A DNA stretch of 13,503 bases. It comes from JBGPBY01 sp041481485 (GTDB lineage: Bacteria > Acidobacteriota > Terriglobia > 20CM-2-55-15). Where the stretch lies: the NCBI GenBank assembly GCA_041481485.1, contig JBGPBY010000156.1, positions 1-13,503 on the forward strand, given 5' to 3'. Below, in pieces: positions 6,683 through 13,487 of the stretch. Made by a program: the position numbers and the translations under genes. Below the pieces are notes generated by a model. It ran no database searches and was not told the origin of the DNA. It saw only the letters and a list, made by a program, of their open reading frames with translations. Every line of letters starts with the position of its first letter. Positions within the stretch are counted from its first letter, which is position 1.

Positions 6683-7469
6683 GTTTGCACTTTCCCTCGC
6701 CCGCGCGGCAGAGGCGGAAATCCTGCCGGTTTTTCGAAAGTGCACGATCAGTTTCAAGTCCGATGGCACGGAAGTTACCGAAGCCGATCGGCGGGCTGAA
6801 GAAGCGATGCGTGCGAGGATCGAAAAACATTTTCCACAACATCGGATTCTCGGCGAAGAATTCGGCGGATCGAAGGAACCCATGAACGACCCGCTTTGGG
6901 TGTTGGATCCGATCGACGGTACAACATCGTTCGCAATTGGCCTGCCGATCTTCGGAACGTTGATCGCTTATCTGGAAAAAGGCGAACCCCAGGTTGGAGT
7001 CATTCACTTTCCGGCTATGGGTGAAACCGTCTACGCTGCGAAGGGGTTGGGGTGCTGGGCACAGGTTCATCCGGACCCTCCGCAGCGCGTGCAAACTTCC
7101 CGGGTTTCCAACATTGCAGATGCGTTTATTTCAGCCGGCGGCTCCACGCCCACCGATATCCATCCGGCTGGTGACCCGCCGTCGTTCAAACTCAGTAGTC
7201 TGATTCCCAAGCCGCGCAAGTTTCGCTTCATCAGCGACTGTGTTCAACATGCACTCGTCGCGCAGGGACGAATTGATGCGGCCATCGATCCGGTGATGAA
7301 TCCGTGGGACATTGCCGCGCTGATTCCCTGCGTGGAGGAAGCCGGCGGCGTCGTCACGGATCTGTATGGAAGCCGCGAGAATCTGACCTGGCGGGAAAGC
7401 CTGCTGAGCAGTGCCAGCCCGGTGCTTCATTCTCAGATTCTGAAGGTGCTTCAGGGAATCCATCTGTAG
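6663..7469 (+). CDS. hisN: Inositol-monophosphatase-family phosphatase, probable histidinol-phosphatase HisN
   Basis: A 268-aa member of the Mg2+-dependent, Li+-sensitive phosphatase superfamily. Metal-binding motifs are intact: ILGEEFG (Glu65/66), WVLDPIDGTTSF (Asp82, Asp85) and MNPWDIAALIPCVEEAGG (Asp216). The last motif and the FGTLIAYLEKGEPQVGVIHFP segment resemble HisN-type histidinol-phosphate phosphatases more than inositol monophosphatases or CysQ. A CysQ-like role (PAP phosphatase of sulfate assimilation) would fit the context of sulfite reductase and siroheme and is the main alternative. The ATG at 6663 was preferred over one at 6642 because the domain starts there; it overlaps cobA by 20 nt, and no good Shine-Dalgarno is seen, consistent with coupled translation. 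It is the last gene of the overlapping set. Confidence 0.85.
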   Translation: MKNEILEFALSLARAAEAEILPVFRKCTISFKSDGTEVTEADRRAEEAMRARIEKHFPQHRILGEEFGGSKEPMNDPLWVLDPIDGTTSFAIGLPIFGTLIAYLEKGEPQVGVIHFPAMGETVYAAKGLGCWAQVHPDPPQRVQTSRVSNIADAFISAGGSTPTDIHPAGDPPSFKLSSLIPKPRKFRFISDCVQHALVAQGRIDAAIDPVMNPWDIAALIPCVEEAGGVVTDLYGSRENLTWRESLLSSASPVLHSQILKVLQGIHL

Positions 7470-7531
7470 GGAGGAATTCACAACGATTTCCCTTGCGGCC
7501 CCGATTTCCGAAAGTGGAAAATGAACTCACT

Positions 7532-8146
7532 ATGACCCGGACGCGGACGGCAGTTTCCTTCATCGCATTTCTGCTACTTTCCTGCATCCCTCCGGTTGCC
7601 TTCGCTCAAAGCGATGGCACCGATCAGAATCGTACGGATGCCCAACGGGCAGCGGCACAGGCGAAGCAAGATCAGGAAATGCGGGAAAAGGGGCAGGCCC
7701 AGCTTCGCGAATTGATCAATGGGCAAAGTGCTCTGCGTAATCGCGCACCGTCGACAGAAGCCGCGCAGAAGGTGAACTTCTTCAATTTCCGTGTGGCGAT
7801 ACCCAAGTTTCGAGAGGCTACCGACGATCTGCGCTGGGCATTGGGCCTGGATAGCAAACTCGAAAAGCCACTAAAGGAAATTGGAAATCAAACCGACGTC
7901 CTGCTTCGTTACCTGGAGAGCGTCAAACTCAAGAATCCACGGCTGGACACTTCCGAATTCAAGGACTACTCTCAGGCGGAACTCGCGTGGGAGACTCTGA
8001 ATTCTGCCGAACGCATCGGCGCCTTTCTCGATTTTGCCGTGCAGGCGGAACAGCTTCCTGTCGTGACGCCGAACACCCTGGAGTTCATGTACAAGCTGAA
8101 CGGCGAACTCCTGCGGCTGAAGTGGCTAGCCAGCCACGTGCGGTAA
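7532..8146 (+). CDS. Secreted protein of unknown function
   Basis: A 204-aa protein with a Sec signal peptide: MTRTRTAV, a hydrophobic stretch FIAFLLLSCIPPVAFA, and a likely signal peptidase I site after AFA (about residue 25). The Cys in the hydrophobic segment is not in a convincing lipobox. The mature part is hydrophilic and probably helical, with a Gln/Ala/Lys-rich start (about 30-60) and no membrane segment. I recognise no family. The frame is open upstream, but the ATG at 7532 is the one giving a signal peptide directly; GTG 7514 is a possible alternative. The Shine-Dalgarno is weak. It lies 62 nt after the phosphatase gene and could be read from the same transcript, though export suggests an unrelated role. 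It is followed by repeat C. Confidence 0.75.
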   Translation: MTRTRTAVSFIAFLLLSCIPPVAFAQSDGTDQNRTDAQRAAAQAKQDQEMREKGQAQLRELINGQSALRNRAPSTEAAQKVNFFNFRVAIPKFREATDDLRWALGLDSKLEKPLKEIGNQTDVLLRYLESVKLKNPRLDTSEFKDYSQAELAWETLNSAERIGAFLDFAVQAEQLPVVTPNTLEFMYKLNGELLRLKWLASHVR

Positions 8147-8166
8147 AACTTCAACAGCGGTGATGA

Positions 8167-8269
8167 CTGCGATTCCACTGTAGGGGCGGTCTATGACCGC
8201 CCGCAATCTGTGGGATTGCATTCCTCAAAATTGTGGGCGGTCATAGCGGCCCCTACAGTGGAATCGCAG
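8167..8269. repeat. REPIN-like element C at a convergent gene junction
   Basis: The inverted arms are 8167-8204 and 8233-8269 around a 28-nt spacer (8205-8232) that matches the spacer of element A in 27 of 28 bases. The left hairpin is intact (GGGCGGTC-TAT-GACCGCCC). The right hairpin is damaged: GACCGC is replaced by GCGGC, one base shorter. Outside the shared TGTAGGGG/CCCCTACA ends, a 12-bp site-specific inverted pair, CTGCGATTCCAC/GTGGAATCGCAG, extends the palindrome perfectly. It lies between the stops of a + gene and a minus gene, where it could act as a two-way transcript end, though no T-tract is present. Confidence 0.9.
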
Positions 8270-8282
8270 CTTAGGATTTACT

Positions 8283-9098
8283 TCATTTCTCCCCAGAAGT
8301 CAGCACCGCAGGCATCGGCAGTTCAATCTGATCGCCTTGGCGGAAGGCCTCAACCCGTCTCGCGATTTCCTGTTCAATTGCGCTCGCCGCAGAATCGGTC
8401 TGCAATCTCAATAAGGCTGCGGTGCGCACGGCTGCGCGGCGCATCGTATTGACAAGCATCTCTGCGGATTCCACCACCCAGACCTGTGGCACGACGATGC
8501 TCCTGACATTGGAAAAGCCTGCCGCGGCAAGGGATCTCGCACACTCAACCGGATCACTGAAACGGAAAAATGGCGGACCTTCGGGAAGAGGAACATCCAT
8601 GTTTCCGAATTTTCGGACGGCGCTCAAAACGATATCGAATGCGGCAGTCTTCGGCGGAGCATCCCAAACGGTAAAGGCAAATCGGCCAGACGGCCGCAAT
8701 ACACGATGGGCTTCCGCGATTGCCCGGTCCGGATCGGCCAGGTGGAGCATTCCGAAATTCATGACGACAGCATCGAACGATGCTTCCTCAAATTCCAGGT
8801 TCTCGGCGTCGCCTTCGCGAAAATCCAAACTGGGATTGGCGTCACGGGCGGAGGCGATCATTGAAGAAGAGAAATCAATGCCCACGGGAACGCAGCCTCG
8901 GCGATGTGCCAAAACGGCAGCATAACCCGGGCCGCATGCCACATCGAGCAGCCGCATTCCTGGCTTGGCGCCGACAGCCTCCAGCAGTGGTTCAACGGCC
9001 TGGATGGTAACGCCGCCAAAGCCGGGCCCATATTGTGCGGCTGCATTCTGCCATCCCTGATGTTCGAAATCGTGAAATACTTTGGCAGTGGGGTTCAT
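8283..9098 (-). CDS. Class I SAM-dependent methyltransferase (UbiE/Methyltransf_11 type)
   Basis: A 271-aa cytoplasmic methyltransferase. Motif I is LLDVACGPGYA (50-60), motif II ends in PVGIDFSSSM (71-80) with the acidic ribose-binding residue, GDAENLEF (97-104) is the adenine-side motif, and FDAVVMNFGMLHL (108-120) followed by HRVLRPSGRFAFTVWD (131-146) is the usual motif IV-VI region. The C-terminal 120 residues form a variable substrate-binding part. The substrate cannot be told. The frame runs to an ATG at 9176, but the ATG at 9098 has a GAAGG Shine-Dalgarno about 6 nt upstream and begins where similarity to the family would start. It is divergent from the RRM gene and convergent with the secreted-protein gene. 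Confidence 0.9.
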   Translation of the reverse strand: MNPTAKVFHDFEHQGWQNAAAQYGPGFGGVTIQAVEPLLEAVGAKPGMRLLDVACGPGYAAVLAHRRGCVPVGIDFSSSMIASARDANPSLDFREGDAENLEFEEASFDAVVMNFGMLHLADPDRAIAEAHRVLRPSGRFAFTVWDAPPKTAAFDIVLSAVRKFGNMDVPLPEGPPFFRFSDPVECARSLAAAGFSNVRSIVVPQVWVVESAEMLVNTMRRAAVRTAALLRLQTDSAASAIEQEIARRVEAFRQGDQIELPMPAVLTSGEK

Positions 9099-9139
9099 TT
9101 CAGCCTTCGGGTACAAAACAACAAAGTGGTTTCGATTCG

Positions 9140-9168
9140 TTGAAATCGTTCTGTCAAAGCGGTAATAT
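9140..9168 (+). promoter_or_regulatory. Candidate sigma70-like promoter of the RRM protein gene
   Basis: TTGAAA (9140-9145) and TAATAT (9163-9168) are separated by exactly 17 nt. They match TTGACA at 5 of 6 and TATAAT at 4 of 6 positions. Transcription would start near 9175, leaving a leader of about 98 nt before the ATG at 9273. The call is by consensus only. Confidence 0.4.
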
Positions 9169-9263
9169 GACCCCACATGGCTAAAGCTTCAACCTCAAAA
9201 ATCCCGGCTCGATAACCCCTGTGAAATTTTCAATATTCAACATCTGCAAATGAGAGTTTCCAC

Positions 9264-9268
9264 GAGGT
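9264..9268 (+). promoter_or_regulatory. Ribosome binding site of the RRM gene
   Basis: GAGGT, 4 nt before the ATG at 9273 (the core AGGT complements the 16S 3' end). It fixes the start and makes the upstream mini-frame at 9177 a separate unit. Confidence 0.65.
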
Positions 9269-9272
9269 AAGA

Positions 9273-9908
9273 ATGTCTGTTCGTCTTTTTGTTGGGAACC
9301 TTCCCTACGAAGCAACTGAAGCGGATATCCGTGCTCACTTTTCGGGTGCGGGAAATGTTTTGAACGTGTTCCTGCCACTGGATCGTGAGACCGGCAGAAA
9401 ACGCGGCTTTGCTTTCGTCGAGTACAGCGACGATGCGCAGGCACAGGAAGCGATCCGGCTTTACAATAATCAGAGTTTTCAAGGCCGGCCTCTTGCTGTG
9501 AATGAAGCCAGGGCCAGGGAAGCCCGTCCACCAGGTGGAGCGCCGTTTCGGCCAAGTGGCCCGCCGGGGTCATTCCGTCCGGCCGGTGGTCCCGGGCGGC
9601 CTGCGACTTCCGGACCTCGTCCGATGGGCGGAGGGCATTCCGGCGGCCGCGATTTTAGCCGTCCAGATTCAGCCCCGATGGAACCACCGGGCCGCGGCGA
9701 TCGGATCAATCGAAAGTTTGGTCCGGACGCCAAACCATTCCGGGCACGAAATCAAAAGCCGTTCAAGCCTGAAGGCGGCAAAAAGTCACAGAAGGAAAAA
9801 CTCGGAGGACAGCTCTACAGCGTCGACGACATGGACGAGAGCACTGCGGACGTCGAACTCGACGATTTCGCCACCGGGGTCGAAAACCCTTCCGAAGATA
9901 GCGAATAA
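9273..9908 (+). CDS. RRM-domain RNA-binding protein with Pro/Gly/Arg-rich tail
   Basis: A 211-aa protein with one N-terminal RNA recognition motif (about 1-82). RNP2 is LFVGNL (5-10) and RNP1 is KRGFAFVEY (43-51), with the aromatic residues that stack on RNA present. The tail has three zones: a Pro/Gly/Arg-rich low-complexity zone (about 83-135), a Lys/Arg-rich zone (about 140-175) and an acidic end rich in Asp and Glu (about 180-211). Bacterial single-RRM proteins are usually near 80-130 residues, so this tail is long. The role is probably post-transcriptional, as a chaperone or stabiliser of RNA, possibly stress- or cold-linked as reported for cyanobacterial Rbp proteins; that link is inference. 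The GAGGT Shine-Dalgarno at 9264-9268 supports this start. The long leader could allow autoregulation. Confidence 0.93.
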   Translation: MSVRLFVGNLPYEATEADIRAHFSGAGNVLNVFLPLDRETGRKRGFAFVEYSDDAQAQEAIRLYNNQSFQGRPLAVNEARAREARPPGGAPFRPSGPPGSFRPAGGPGRPATSGPRPMGGGHSGGRDFSRPDSAPMEPPGRGDRINRKFGPDAKPFRARNQKPFKPEGGKKSQKEKLGGQLYSVDDMDESTADVELDDFATGVENPSEDSE

Positions 9909-9956
9909 ACCCGCCGCCCCACTTTACGGTCTATAGGGAGCATGAGGCCCAAATTC

Positions 9957-11492
9957 ATGCGCTCTATTTTATTGCTATTGCTGGTGTTGCCCGTGGTGAG
10001 CGCCAGCTCTGCCCCTCGCGAACTCACTGAGGAACAAAAGGCTACCCACGCACTAAACCGCCTTGGATATGGCCCGCGTCCCGGCGATGTAGCCCGTGTC
10101 GAGAGCATGGGAATCCGGGAATACATCGAGCAGCAGCTCCATCCCGAGCAGATCGGCGATAACGCAACCGACAGCCGGCTGGCCATGTTCCCATCGATCC
10201 ACATGAACGCTGATGAGCTCCTGGAACGCTATCCCCAGCCTCAGCAGGCGGCTCGACAGGCAGGACTGCAGAAAGCAAAGGCAGGAGACAACCTCAAGGC
10301 AGATCGGGCTCAGCTTCAAAATGCCATGCAGCAAAACGGACAGCAACGTCCGCAGCTTCTACTGCAGGAATTGGAGTCTCAGAGAATTATTCGCGCCGTT
10401 TACAGCGAACGTCAGCTTCAGGAAGTGATGACTGGCTTCTGGTTCAACCACTTCAACGTGGACTGGAAAAAGGGACAGGATAAGTGGTTCACCACGGAAT
10501 ACGAGATGAACGCCATTCGTCCACATGTCATGGGTAAATTCAAGGACCTTCTCATGGCGACAGCAAAAAGCCCCGCGATGTTGTTCTACCTGGACAATCA
10601 CCTCTCATCGGCGCCAAACACCAACACGTCGTTAAACGCGGCGGCGGCCGCCCGGCGAGTCAATCCGAAGAATCCACTGGCACCGCTGATTCAGGCTCGT
10701 ACCGCTGCAGCCGCCAACGTGAATAAGGGCAAAGCAAGGAATCCCGGTATCAACGAGAACTACGGCCGCGAACTGATGGAACTCCACACGATGGGTGTAG
10801 ATGGCGGCTACACACAAAAGGACGTGCAGGAAGTCGCGCGCTCGTTCACGGGGTGGACCATCGATCAGCCGCGGCAAAGCGCCGAATTCATCTTTCGTCC
10901 GGCCATGCATGACCGTGGAGAAAAAGTTGTTCTTGGACACACGATCCGCGCAGGCGGCGGCATTGAAGATGGCGAACAGGTCATCGATATTCTGGCGCAT
11001 CACCCGAGCACTGCACGGTTCATTTCAACCAAGCTGGTGCGCTATTTCGTCAGCGACAATCCTCCCCAGTCTCTCATCGACAAGGTTGCCGCGACCTACA
11101 TGAAAACCGATGGTGACATTCGCGAAATGTTGCGAACGATTTTCTATTCGGAAGAATTCATGTCGCCGGATGCGTACCAGGAAAAGTCCAAGTCCGCTCT
11201 GGAATATGTAGCTTCCGCAATTCGCGCGGTGAACGGCGAAACGAATGGCGGACCCAGGCTCGCGCAACTGCTGGGGAAAATGGGTCAGCCTCTTTATCAG
11301 TACGTCGCGCCGACCGGATTTCCGGATCGCGCGGACTATTGGATCAGCGACGGTTCGCTGGTCGAACGTATTAATTTTGCAGTGAACCTCACACTGAATA
11401 AAATTCCCGACACCAGGGTTCAACTGACAACTTTCAGGGATCCCAATAGTGCTGCGCTCTATCTGGGTTCACCTGAGTTTCAAAAAAGGTAG
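9957..11492 (+). CDS. DUF1800 family exported protein
   Basis: A 511-aa protein of the DUF1800 family, biochemically uncharacterised and typically paired with DUF1501. Signatures seen are ALNRLGYGPRPGDV near the N-terminus, MTGFWFNHFNV, NENYGRELMELHTMGVDGGYT with QEVARSFTGWTI, HDRGEKVVLG, STARFISTKLVRYF and PTGFPDRADYW near the C-terminus. The N-terminus is a Sec signal peptide (MRSILLLLLVLPVVSASSA). Two starts are possible: ATG 9942, with AGGGAG only 1 nt before it, and ATG 9957, with GAGG (9944-9947) 9 nt before it. The second has better spacing and is used here. A Gln/Ala/Lys-rich insert (codons near 10230-10350) and a low-complexity Ala/Asn segment near 10620-10740 interrupt the domain. 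Its stop is 6 nt before the DUF1501 gene, whose Shine-Dalgarno overlaps it. A role in extracytoplasmic polymer or carbohydrate metabolism is only a guess. Confidence 0.93.
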   Translation: MRSILLLLLVLPVVSASSAPRELTEEQKATHALNRLGYGPRPGDVARVESMGIREYIEQQLHPEQIGDNATDSRLAMFPSIHMNADELLERYPQPQQAARQAGLQKAKAGDNLKADRAQLQNAMQQNGQQRPQLLLQELESQRIIRAVYSERQLQEVMTGFWFNHFNVDWKKGQDKWFTTEYEMNAIRPHVMGKFKDLLMATAKSPAMLFYLDNHLSSAPNTNTSLNAAAAARRVNPKNPLAPLIQARTAAAANVNKGKARNPGINENYGRELMELHTMGVDGGYTQKDVQEVARSFTGWTIDQPRQSAEFIFRPAMHDRGEKVVLGHTIRAGGGIEDGEQVIDILAHHPSTARFISTKLVRYFVSDNPPQSLIDKVAATYMKTDGDIREMLRTIFYSEEFMSPDAYQEKSKSALEYVASAIRAVNGETNGGPRLAQLLGKMGQPLYQYVAPTGFPDRADYWISDGSLVERINFAVNLTLNKIPDTRVQLTTFRDPNSAALYLGSPEFQKR

Positions 11493-11498
11493 GTACCT

Positions 11499-12731
11499 AT
11501 GCTGTCTCGCCGCTTTTTCCTGAAATCCGCGGGCGTCGCCGCCGCCAGTTTTGGAGCCGTGCCTTCGTTTCTGCTTCGTACCGCTTATGCTCAGAACCCG
11601 GCAGGAGCTTCCGGCAAGGACCGGCCGATTCTGATTGCCATTTTTCAGCGCGGTGCGGCCGATGGAATCTCGATGGTTGTACCTTTTGGGGATCCGAACT
11701 ACGCGGTCTTGCGCCCGCAGATTGGCATACCATCGCCTCAGCAGGGCAGCGCGGAGACGGCTCTCGATCTCGATGGGTTCTTCGGACTGCATCCGGCCCT
11801 TGGCTCTCTGAAACCGATCTATGATTCAGGCCATTTGGCCATGGTGCATGCGGTGGGCTCTCCCGATAACAGCCGATCGCACTTCGACGCGCAGGACTAT
11901 ATGGAATCGGGAGCTCCGGGAAACAAGAGCATCTCCGATGGCTGGTTAAATCGCTACATGCAGGCCGATCCCAGAGCGAAAGGAACGAGCCCATTCCGAG
12001 CCATCGCCTTGAGTTCCAACATGCCACGCTCCCTGCTGGGAGTGGCTCCGGCGCTCGCCATGACCAAAATTCAGGACTTCGACGTTCGCGGCAATGGCCG
12101 CGGCGGTTCCAGCGGCGATCTATATGCCGCGTTCGAATCGATGTGGCATAACGAAACTTTCGATGCCATAAAAATGCTGAAGGATGCAAATCCCACGCGG
12201 TTTCAGCCCGAAAATGGCGCAGTCTATCCCAATCAGCCTTTTTCACAGTCGCTGCAGCAAATTGCGCAGATCATCAAAGCGGATGTCGGACTCGAAGTCG
12301 CATTTGCCGATCTCTCCGGCTGGGATACGCATGCCAACCAGGGAGCCGCTACCGGACAGCTCAGCCAACGGCTGCGGGAGTTCGGTGATGGAATCTCAGC
12401 GTTGTATCGCGATCTTGGCGATCGCATGCGCAACGTCGTCGTTCTGACCATGACAGAATTCGGAAGAGCCATGAAACAGAATGGTTCCGGCGGCACCGAC
12501 CACGGCCATGCCAGCGCGCTGTTCGTGGCAGGCGGTCCCATCAAGGGAGGCAAGGTTTACGGCAAATGGCCAGGCCTCGCTCAGGACAAATTGTTCGAAG
12601 GTCGTGATCTGGCGCTGACGACGGATTTTCGTGACGTGTTTTCGGAGATTCTGACAAAACATTTGCACACTGCAGACGTTTCAAAGATTTTCCCAGGATA
12701 TAAACCAGGCCAGACCCTGGGGATCCTGTAA
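11499..12731 (+). CDS. DUF1501 family protein with Tat signal
   Basis: A 410-aa protein exported in folded form: SRRFFLKSAGVAAASFGA (3-20) is a twin-arginine signal, with likely cleavage after AYA (29-31). The DUF1501 domain belongs to the alkaline-phosphatase/sulfatase-like superfamily. Matching segments are QRGAADGISMVVPFGDPNY (50-68), FFGLHPALGSLKPIYDSG (94-111), VGSPDNSRSHFDAQDYMESG (119-138), DLSGWDTHANQG, LTMTEFGRAMKQNG and GTDHGHA (332-338), which carries Asp and His residues suitable for metal binding. The AGGTAGGT Shine-Dalgarno overlaps the stop of the DUF1800 gene, so the two are translated together. Such pairs are common in Planctomycetota, Acidobacteriota and Bacteroidota and may act as a complex; substrate and reaction are unknown. 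Confidence 0.94.
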   Translation: MLSRRFFLKSAGVAAASFGAVPSFLLRTAYAQNPAGASGKDRPILIAIFQRGAADGISMVVPFGDPNYAVLRPQIGIPSPQQGSAETALDLDGFFGLHPALGSLKPIYDSGHLAMVHAVGSPDNSRSHFDAQDYMESGAPGNKSISDGWLNRYMQADPRAKGTSPFRAIALSSNMPRSLLGVAPALAMTKIQDFDVRGNGRGGSSGDLYAAFESMWHNETFDAIKMLKDANPTRFQPENGAVYPNQPFSQSLQQIAQIIKADVGLEVAFADLSGWDTHANQGAATGQLSQRLREFGDGISALYRDLGDRMRNVVVLTMTEFGRAMKQNGSGGTDHGHASALFVAGGPIKGGKVYGKWPGLAQDKLFEGRDLALTTDFRDVFSEILTKHLHTADVSKIFPGYKPGQTLGIL

Positions 12732-12798
12732 GGAAACGCAGCTCGAGCAGCGCACAGTCCTGTCATTCCATTCGTGACATCTCTGTTATCGTTTCGGA

Positions 12799-13440
12799 AT
12801 GAAACTACATCTTGGCTGTGGTGAGCGATACTTTCCAGGTTATGTCAACCTGGACTTTCCACTCATCGAACACAGTGTCCAGAGAAAGTCCGTCGCCGAT
12901 CAATTTGCCAACCTGCTGGACCTGAAGTACGCCGCGCAGACGATCGATGAAGTGAGGCTGCACCACGTTTTTGAACACTTCTCCCGGCCGCATGCCTGTG
13001 CCCTTCTATCGGGCTGGAACTCCTGGCTTAAGACAGGAGGGATTTTGCACATTGAAGTTCCGGACTTCGAAGAAACGGCTAAGGCGGTTTTGAGTTCTTT
13101 TGCTTCGAATCAGGCCCAGGCGGTAGGCTTGCGCCATATTTTCGGATCTCAGGAGGCGTACTGGGCGTATCACCTTGAAGGATACACGGCTGGCCGGCTG
13201 AAGAATTATGTGGAACGATTCGGATTTGAAGTGAAGGCCGTTCGGCAGGAAAAGTATCTCGATACGTACAATCTGGAAGTCATCGCTGGAAAGAAAACCT
13301 CCGCGACCAAAGATGAGTTCCGCAGAATCGCCAGAAGCTATCTGGAAGGCTTCCTTGTCGCCGATGTAGAAAGCGAACGAACTCTGCTGGAAATCTGGAT
13401 GAGAGATTTCGAAGCTCAACTGGCCAAGTCGTTCGCGTAA
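12799..13440 (+). CDS. Small SAM-dependent methyltransferase-like protein (COG4627-like)
   Basis: A 213-aa protein beginning directly with motif I, KLHLGCGERYFPGYVNLDF (2-20), the typical start of a compact methyltransferase family often found near glycan and surface-polysaccharide genes. LHHVFEHFSRPHACALL (about 54-70) and WLKTGGILHIEVPDFEE (about 76-92) match the later motifs. The middle HIFGSQEAYWAYHLEGYT is also typical of this family. The C-terminal 50 residues are charged and probably helical. No convincing Shine-Dalgarno or promoter is seen in the 67 nt after the DUF1501 gene, though a short leader with weak initiation is possible. The acceptor substrate is unknown. Confidence 0.88.
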   Translation: MKLHLGCGERYFPGYVNLDFPLIEHSVQRKSVADQFANLLDLKYAAQTIDEVRLHHVFEHFSRPHACALLSGWNSWLKTGGILHIEVPDFEETAKAVLSSFASNQAQAVGLRHIFGSQEAYWAYHLEGYTAGRLKNYVERFGFEVKAVRQEKYLDTYNLEVIAGKKTSATKDEFRRIARSYLEGFLVADVESERTLLEIWMRDFEAQLAKSFA

Positions 13441-13459
13441 GCAGGATTGCATGTCCCCA

Positions 13460-13472
13460 GCCGCAGCGCGGC
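13460..13472. repeat. Short GC-rich palindrome after the last gene
   Basis: GCCGC-AGC-GCGGC forms a 5-bp stem, 19 nt after the last stop. It is immediately followed by a second hairpin at 13488. The pair looks like part of a dispersed intergenic repeat different from the TGTAGGGG family, but only one copy is in the window. Confidence 0.45.
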
Positions 13473-13487
13473 GGCAGTTCCTTAGCC

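Noticed and set aside
7469..7530. Gene start after the strong GGGAGGA at 7469-7475
   Set aside because: No ATG, GTG or TTG lies at a usable distance; the motif directly follows the phosphatase stop and appears to be an orphan match. TTG 7493 and GTG 7514 in the secreted-protein frame are too far away.
8422..8925. Plus-strand open frame of 167 codons inside the methyltransferase gene
   Set aside because: The opposite strand encodes an intact methyltransferase with all motifs; this frame has low-complexity composition typical of an antisense shadow.
11497..12246. Antisense open frame of 249 codons within the DUF1501 gene
   Set aside because: It mirrors the coding frame of a clear DUF1501 protein and has an Arg/Pro/Ser-rich composition with no domain.
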